Translations under genes and position numbers: made by a program
Notes under the pieces: model-generated
The model's database searches: none
Seen by the model: the letters and a program-made list of their open reading frames with translations, nothing else
Told to the model about the DNA's origin: nothing
Part shown: positions 37,291 to 42,450 of the stretch, in pieces
Layout of the letters: the number at the start of each line of letters is the position of its first letter
How positions within the stretch are numbered: position 1 is the first letter of the stretch
DNA from: an uncultured Porphyromonadaceae bacterium
GTDB lineage: Bacteria > Bacteroidota > Bacteroidia > Bacteroidales > Muribaculaceae
DNA: 42,450 nt
Direction: 5' to 3'
Assembly: GCA_947177635.1 (NCBI GenBank)
Contig: CAMWVQ010000020.1
Coordinates: 1 to 42,450, forward strand

Positions 37291-40200
37291 ATGAGAAAAA
37301 GTTTATCGCTTTTGCTTGGTGGCGCAATGGCTTTCGGGCTTGCGACGCAGGCTGGAGCCGCTCCATTGGGACAGGTGAGGTATGCTGCTGAACATGCGAG
37401 GAAGAGTCAGGAGACATGCCGTGCCGAGGCTTCGGGAGAGAGCCGCGTTATGGCAACAACAGGAATGGCCCGCAGGATCTTGACAGCCGGGCCGGGAATG
37501 TTCACGATGCCCGCTTCTCCTCTCAAGGCCAAGAATGCCAAGGCCCTCCGTTCGGCCACTGCAGCCCAACGGGTTTCGGCCACCCTCAATGTCTATGGCA
37601 CACTGATTTACAGTTCTACCTGGACGAACTACGACAACATCGGTGTCTACAAACTTCCGGTATCGGCGGGGAGCAGTTTCGCATTCCAGTTCAAGACCCC
37701 CAATCCGGTATATAGTTTCTATGACGGCGACAGCAAGGTCTACACTATGTATGAGCTCGCATATGGCTCATATGTGATGGGCTATGACCTCTATGTCTAC
37801 GACGCCGCGACCGGCGACGTCGAGCAGGTGATAGAGTTCGACGACATTCCGTTGAAGGCTACAGACGTTGCTTTCGACACCACCACCGGCCGTCTCTACG
37901 GGTGCTTCTCGGGAGACTATTACGGCGATATGTACCGCCACTGGGGCTATCTCGACATCCAGGCCAAGAAAGTTGTGAAGATCGCCGACCTCGACATATC
38001 TTTCCGTGGTGTGGCCATCGACAAGTTCGGCAAGGCTTACGGCATAGACCTGGCGGGTTCGCTGTACAAAATCGATAAGGAAACCGGCGCGATTTCGCTT
38101 GTAGGCGCCACCGGTTGCCCTACGCTGACTTATATGAGCTCCGCCGCATACAATGACAAGGACAACACCATCATACTTGCCTATTGCAACAAAGAGGAGG
38201 CCGGGCTTTCGGAGATAAATCCCCTGACCGGAGAGTCGGCCGTAATCTCCACTTTCACCAATGGAGAGGAGGTCGTAGGTATGTATATCCCCTTCCAGGC
38301 TCCCGACAAGGCACCGGCAACCCCCGCGTTTGAGGTGACCTGTTCGGAGGGTTCGATGGATGCAGAGTTCTCGATAACTCTCCCCACCGAGCTGTTCGAC
38401 GGCACGGACGTATCGGATACGCCGATGGGTTACAAGATTTATGCCGACGGTGTGGAGATATTGAGCGGAAACGCCACCGCAGGAGCTACGATAGAGACAA
38501 GCAAGACGCTTGACAACAGCGGTATGGTGCAGTTCGCCGCCGTGGCCACCAACGCCGACGGAGAGTCTAACCAGGCCAAGGCTTCCTGCTACATAGGCAA
38601 AGGCACCCCCGCCGTCCCCGGCAATGTGAAGCTTGTCTATGCAGACGGAAGTTTCACCCTGACCTGGAATGCTGTCACCGCCTCCTCGGATGGGGGATAT
38701 CTCAATCCCGATGATGTCAGGTATGAGATTGTCGACAGCGAGGGCGCGACTGTGGTGACAGACATCGCCGGTGAAAGCTGGAGCAAGCCCCAGGCCGTTT
38801 CTGATGAGTTCCGGGGCTACAGCTTCGGAGTGCTTGCCAGATATGATGCGAAGACATCCAAGGCGGCTATGTCAAACACCATCTTCCTCGGCCATTACAA
38901 TGCCCCCCTTGAGATGGATATGAAGCAACAGGAGGTGTTCGGTCAGCACACCGTAATCGATGCGAATGCCGACGGCAAGACCTGGAAATTCACCTCATCG
39001 AAGGGCACGGTTTACTCCTATGGCAACAAGGACGCCGATGACTGGTTGATTTCCCCCGCAATATGGCTTGAGGCCGGGAAGGCATATGACTTTACCGCCG
39101 TCGCCCGCGCTTATGGTGACAAATATCCTGAGAAGATTGAGATTAAGATGGGACTTTCTCCCGTTGCCGACGCGATGACGGTTACTCTCGTCGAGACCAC
39201 CACTCTGGGAGGAACCGACCTCGCTATGGAGGCCCCGATAGTCCCCGCCGTAACCGGTGAATATTACATCGGATTCCATGCTGTCAGCGATGGCGGACAG
39301 TGGGACCTCTATCTCAGCCGTTACACCATCTCGGCTCCTTACGGAGCTTCCGCCCCTGACGCCGTAACCGGCCTCAAGGCGGTGCCTGACCTCAAAGGTG
39401 ACCTCAAGGCTACCATCGAGTTCACTACCGCTTCGCAGACCGTAACCGGTGCCGACTACGCAGGCAATATGCTTGTGCGCGTGCTTCGCGGGGAGGAACT
39501 GGTGGTGGAGAAGACCGTCGGAAGCGGCGCCAGTGTCACCATCAATGATGAGGTGGCCGAGGCCGGACGTTACACCTACACCGTGGAATCCTGCACTCCC
39601 GACGGAGAGAAGGGACGCAGCGTTTCCGTTTCTGCCTATGTCGGCCCCAACGTTCCTAATCCTCCTGCAGCGGTAAAGGCGGTGGAGACCCCCGGAAAGA
39701 ACGGCGAGCTTACACTCAGCTGGGAACATCCCGCCGAGGATGTCGACGGCAATCCCCTCTATGAGGCCAACCTCGCATACAATGTTTATCTCTATGACGG
39801 CGACGCGGAGGATTGGAAACTCCTCACCGCAGAGCCTGTGACCGAACTCTCATACACCTTCCAGGCACAGCCCGAGAATGCTCCCCAGGCGTTCCAGCAG
39901 GTAGGAGTGCAGACCGTCAACCGTGGCGTCGCCGGAGAGTACCTCCAGGGTGCCGGGCTCGTGCCCGTAGGTCCTGCCTATGAGATTCCGTTTGCCATGA
40001 CCTGCATTGACGATGTCAGAAGCCATATCATAGGTATTGACCCGTGGGACGGCTGCGAATTCGGAATGAAGGGTGACGGCGACATGAGTGCTGTCGTTTC
40101 CCAGGATGGCGACGGCCAGTTCTTCTACGGAGAGCGCACAGGCTCCAGCTCTACCCTCGGAATGGGTAAGGGACGCGGCGACTTTATCTTCGGCAAGATA

Positions 40201-41886
40201 GACCTCGCCGGGGCTGCCCATCCCGTGTTCTCGCTCTACACATGGAAAATCACCGAGAATGACAAGACCAGGCTTGATATCATCGTCGTGTGTGAAGGTG
40301 TGCAGACACTCGTGACCACTATCGACTACACCGCTGACACCGACAATCTCTGGACAAAGAAGGTGGTCGACCTCGAGGCTTACGCCGGGAAGGTCATCCA
40401 GCCTATCATACGCTACCATTCAGATGGTCTGGTCTACTGCTTCTTCGACAACATCAAGATTGTGGATATGCCTGACTATGACCTCGGCGCGGTTTCCGTT
40501 GAAGCTCCCAAGAAGGCTGTGGCCGGGGAGGTATTCGAGGTCAAAGCTACCGTCGAGAATGTCGGACGTCTGGATGCCGGCAAATTCTCTGTCGAGCTGC
40601 TGGGCAACGGAGAGACCGTGGCAGAGAAGAGTGTCGACGGCCTCGCCGCCGGCGAGCAGGTTTCCGTCACCTTCGAGCAGGCCTTGTCTATGGCCGGCGA
40701 CAAGGAGGTTGTGTACACCGCCCGTGTGGTCTATGACGCAGACCTCGACCAGAGCAACAACCTCACTCCGAAGTCTGTGACCGTCACCCGCGAGGAAAGC
40801 CTCCTCCCCACCGTGAGCAACCTTTCAGGTGAGGCCAAGGAGACCGGCAACGTGCTTGCCTGGGATGCTATCATCCAGTCTGAACTGCCTTATGACCCAT
40901 ATCTTGAGTCGTTCGAGGATGCCGAGCCGTTCTCCAAGTCATACGACGGCTGGACTTTCATTGACCGTGACAACCGTCCTTCCGGAAACCTCGGCAACAT
41001 AAATGTCCCCAACCACGAGGGTACGGTCGATCCGGAGTCTTTCATCGTGATTGACGGCTCACACGACAACTTCGTGAACTCAGGATATGCCAAAGAGTAT
41101 GTGGCAGCCAGCGGCAACCAATACCTCGGTTCGATATATGCCCTCGGCGACGGCCCCACTGACATCGTTCCCTCTGACGACTGGGCCATCTCACCCCTGC
41201 TCAAAGGCATAGCCCAGACCGTGACCTTCAAGGGAAAGAACAGCTCAATCAACTACAGCGAGCTGATTCAGGTATGGTATTGCACCGAAAATTCGGTTGA
41301 TCCCGACGACTTCGTGCAGCTTGAGTCATTCAACAATCCCGGAGCCAGCTACCGCGTTGTGCGCACCGACGGATGGGGTGACTTCTCGTTCGAGCTTCCC
41401 GAGGGTGCCCTCCGGTTCGCCATCCGCGTCGTTTCCAACGACGGTATGATGTTCATGCTCGACGATGTGGAGTATATCGCCGCCGACGCAACCATCGGCC
41501 TTGAGCTGACCGGCTACAACGTGTATTGCGACGGTGTCAAGCTCAACACCGAGCCTGTGACCACCAACACATTCACCCATGCCGACGCCGATATGTCAGC
41601 CGACCATGTATACCATGTGACCGCGGTTTATAACCGAGGAGAATCGGAGGCCGTTTCAGTGACTGTCAAGAAGTCAGGTCTCGCCGACATCATTGCAGCC
41701 GGAGTAAAGGTTTCTGTTGAAGGCAAGCGTATCATCGTTACCGGAGCAGAAGGTGTGACAGTGGCAATCGTGGCCACCGATGGAAAGACCCTCTATTCAG
41801 CCGAGGGTGATGCCGATGTGGATATGCTTTCAGGCATATACCTCGTCCGCGTGAACCGCACCACCACCAAGGTTGTCGTTCGCTGA
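37291..41886 (+). CDS. Giant secreted multidomain protein with T9SS sorting domain
   Basis: A 1531-residue exported protein. The signal peptide is MRKSLSLLLGGAMAFGLATQAGAA. Residues of about 95-345 contain repeated blade-like segments (TTGRLYGCFSGDYYGDMY, FGKAYGIDLAGSLYKIDKET) typical of beta-propellers. Then come fibronectin-III-type modules (about 440-530, 690-880) separated and followed by jelly-roll segments of the choice-of-anchor J type (DADDWLISPAIWLEAGKAY; SFEDAEPF...DDWAISPLL). Near 1070-1165 there is a CARDB-like domain (VEAPKKAVAGEVFEVKATVENVG). The last about 65 residues (VSVEGKRIIVTGAEGVTVAIV...LSGIYLVRVNRTTTKVVVR) have the shape of a type A T9SS sorting domain. It is probably surface-attached; no catalytic residues were recognised, so an adhesin or binding role is inferred. 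Confidence 0.88.
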   Translation: MRKSLSLLLGGAMAFGLATQAGAAPLGQVRYAAEHARKSQETCRAEASGESRVMATTGMARRILTAGPGMFTMPASPLKAKNAKALRSATAAQRVSATLNVYGTLIYSSTWTNYDNIGVYKLPVSAGSSFAFQFKTPNPVYSFYDGDSKVYTMYELAYGSYVMGYDLYVYDAATGDVEQVIEFDDIPLKATDVAFDTTTGRLYGCFSGDYYGDMYRHWGYLDIQAKKVVKIADLDISFRGVAIDKFGKAYGIDLAGSLYKIDKETGAISLVGATGCPTLTYMSSAAYNDKDNTIILAYCNKEEAGLSEINPLTGESAVISTFTNGEEVVGMYIPFQAPDKAPATPAFEVTCSEGSMDAEFSITLPTELFDGTDVSDTPMGYKIYADGVEILSGNATAGATIETSKTLDNSGMVQFAAVATNADGESNQAKASCYIGKGTPAVPGNVKLVYADGSFTLTWNAVTASSDGGYLNPDDVRYEIVDSEGATVVTDIAGESWSKPQAVSDEFRGYSFGVLARYDAKTSKAAMSNTIFLGHYNAPLEMDMKQQEVFGQHTVIDANADGKTWKFTSSKGTVYSYGNKDADDWLISPAIWLEAGKAYDFTAVARAYGDKYPEKIEIKMGLSPVADAMTVTLVETTTLGGTDLAMEAPIVPAVTGEYYIGFHAVSDGGQWDLYLSRYTISAPYGASAPDAVTGLKAVPDLKGDLKATIEFTTASQTVTGADYAGNMLVRVLRGEELVVEKTVGSGASVTINDEVAEAGRYTYTVESCTPDGEKGRSVSVSAYVGPNVPNPPAAVKAVETPGKNGELTLSWEHPAEDVDGNPLYEANLAYNVYLYDGDAEDWKLLTAEPVTELSYTFQAQPENAPQAFQQVGVQTVNRGVAGEYLQGAGLVPVGPAYEIPFAMTCIDDVRSHIIGIDPWDGCEFGMKGDGDMSAVVSQDGDGQFFYGERTGSSSTLGMGKGRGDFIFGKIDLAGAAHPVFSLYTWKITENDKTRLDIIVVCEGVQTLVTTIDYTADTDNLWTKKVVDLEAYAGKVIQPIIRYHSDGLVYCFFDNIKIVDMPDYDLGAVSVEAPKKAVAGEVFEVKATVENVGRLDAGKFSVELLGNGETVAEKSVDGLAAGEQVSVTFEQALSMAGDKEVVYTARVVYDADLDQSNNLTPKSVTVTREESLLPTVSNLSGEAKETGNVLAWDAIIQSELPYDPYLESFEDAEPFSKSYDGWTFIDRDNRPSGNLGNINVPNHEGTVDPESFIVIDGSHDNFVNSGYAKEYVAASGNQYLGSIYALGDGPTDIVPSDDWAISPLLKGIAQTVTFKGKNSSINYSELIQVWYCTENSVDPDDFVQLESFNNPGASYRVVRTDGWGDFSFELPEGALRFAIRVVSNDGMMFMLDDVEYIAADATIGLELTGYNVYCDGVKLNTEPVTTNTFTHADADMSADHVYHVTAVYNRGESEAVSVTVKKSGLADIIAAGVKVSVEGKRIIVTGAEGVTVAIVATDGKTLYSAEGDADVDMLSGIYLVRVNRTTTKVVVR

Positions 41887-41898
41887 TAATCCCTTTAT

Positions 41899-41932
41899 GG
41901 AAGCTCCCCGGGAATCACTCCCGGGGGCTTCC
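41899..41932 (+). terminator. Hairpin terminator after the T9SS-protein gene
   Basis: GGAAGCTCCCCGGGA pairs with TCCCGGGGGCTTCC, with one bulged T and a 5-base loop, 12 bp after the stop. The following bases are TTCCCCC rather than a pure T-run. Stem stability makes termination likely. Confidence 0.7.
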
Positions 41933-41948
41933 TTCCCCCATAAACCAA

Positions 41949-41999
41949 TCGCTTCGCGATGTCTGCCCGGCTTCTACCGGCTCAAACATCGCGAAGCGA
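41949..41999. repeat. 14-bp inverted repeat
   Basis: TCGCTTCGCGATGT and ACATCGCGAAGCGA are perfect reverse complements, separated by 23 bp that themselves contain a CCGG...CCGG pair. It lies in gene-free DNA. It could be a bidirectional terminator, a REP-like element or a protein-binding site. Confidence 0.65.
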
Positions 42000-42063
42000 C
42001 ATTTATATCGGCTGACCATATATCGAGGTCTTTCGGATTTTAGGTGAATAAACGCGCAAATAA

Positions 42064-42098
42064 GCAAAGGGTGTGGCTCGACGAGCCACACCCTTTGC
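42064..42098. repeat. Perfect 17-bp-arm hairpin, likely terminator used as intron target
   Basis: GCAAAGGGTGTGGCTCG, one A, then CGAGCCACACCCTTTGC. Being fully symmetric, it could terminate transcription from either side. The group II intron-like sequence begins about 5 bp downstream, consistent with the habit of group IIC introns of inserting behind intrinsic terminators. Confidence 0.8.
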
Positions 42099-42103
42099 TG
42101 TTA

Positions 42104-42450
42104 GTTCGCCCGACATGGGCATAATCTAACGGGTGTAAGTCCCGAGCGCGCCCCGATAGCGGGAAGTGCATAGTCCGAAGCAACGGTGTCTACCGTGAGG
42201 AGAATCGGAAGGAAGCTAAGGACAAAAGTCTGGCTCCACGCACAGAAACTTGATACAAGGCTCAAAGTCAGGGGTAAGGTTGCAAAACAAACCAAAGCCC
42301 GATAGCTATCCGGACTGACGAGAGTAAATCAAGGGAGTATAAGACTGAAAGATTATGTTCTTAATCGGGGAGGTCTGTGGGGCGAGCCGAAAGGTAAGCA
42401 GTAACAACGAACCCACAGAAGTCAGCAGATGCCATAGTAGTGGTTGCCTT
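42104..42450 (+). mobile_element. Group II intron, 5' part (cut by window end)
   Basis: From about 42104 (GTTCG, close to the GTGYG start of group II introns) the sequence has the look of group II intron RNA domain I. Recognisable pieces are CGACATGGGCATAATC, ACGGGTGTAAGTCCCGAG, CAACGGTGTCTACCGTGAGG, GCTAAGGACAAAAGTCTGG and, near the end, CCCACAGAAGTCAGCAGATG, a stretch commonly seen shortly before intron-encoded reverse transcriptase genes in Bacteroidota. No protein frame is open here, so the RT/maturase gene should start beyond the edge. The exact 5' boundary and class are not certain. Confidence 0.75.

Noticed and set aside
36945-37391. Open frame of 148 codons between nuoN and the T9SS protein
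   Set aside because: It runs through the strong terminator and the promoter, overlaps the real start at 37291, and has no family-like sequence.
42101-42295. Small minus-strand open frame at the right end
   Set aside because: It is antisense to the group II intron RNA and shows no protein family features.

Overview
The window looks like part of a chromosome from an anaerobic, gut-type member of the Bacteroidales, possibly Muribaculaceae (family placement is inference). Four things support this. Several promoters match the Bacteroidota pattern TTTG-N20-TAnnTTTG. Complex I genes have a fused nuoCD and no nuoEFG. The F-type ATP synthase has the Bacteroidota order atpD-C-B-E-F-H-A-G, with a very short epsilon subunit and an exported N-terminal extension on subunit a. 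A giant secreted protein ends in a type IX secretion (T9SS) sorting domain.

Left part, minus strand (40-8285). Reading in the direction of transcription there is a TonB-dependent receptor and a lipoprotein. Next come three nucleotide-sugar genes of the nonulosonate (sialic/legionaminic acid) type: a UDP-GlcNAc 2-epimerase, a CMP-acylneuraminate synthetase and a CBS-domain nucleotidyltransferase. The GTPase Obg and a short SSB follow. A terminator-like hairpin behind obg overlaps the ssb promoter.

Middle-left, plus strand (8492-18654). An ECF sigma factor, divergent from the TonB receptor, is followed by a one-TM protein and a small periplasmic protein, which resembles a sigma/anti-sigma/envelope-sensor cassette. 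Then come an alpha-2-macroglobulin-like protein that has lost the thioester motif, a translationally coupled GH10-like secreted glycosidase, and ribD.

Centre (19026-36940). An 18-gene, roughly 18 kb block with no visible internal terminator holds complex I and ATP synthase together: nuoA-B-CD-H, then atpD-C-B-E-F-H-A-G, then nuoI-J-K-L-M-N. The complete ATP synthase operon sits between nuoH and nuoI, so the proton pump and the proton-driven ATP synthase are probably co-transcribed. A structured leader precedes the block and a strong intrinsic terminator ends it. This is the most striking feature of the window. NuoI also carries an unusual Ala/Lys-rich tail with a near-perfect tandem repeat.

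Right end (37086-42450). A promoter drives a 1531-residue T9SS-exported multidomain protein. Behind it lie three inverted repeats in 200 bp, the last a perfect 17-bp-arm hairpin. Immediately downstream is what appears to be the 5' half of a group II intron, cut off by the window edge. I saw no CRISPR array, tRNA, rRNA or intact transposase gene.
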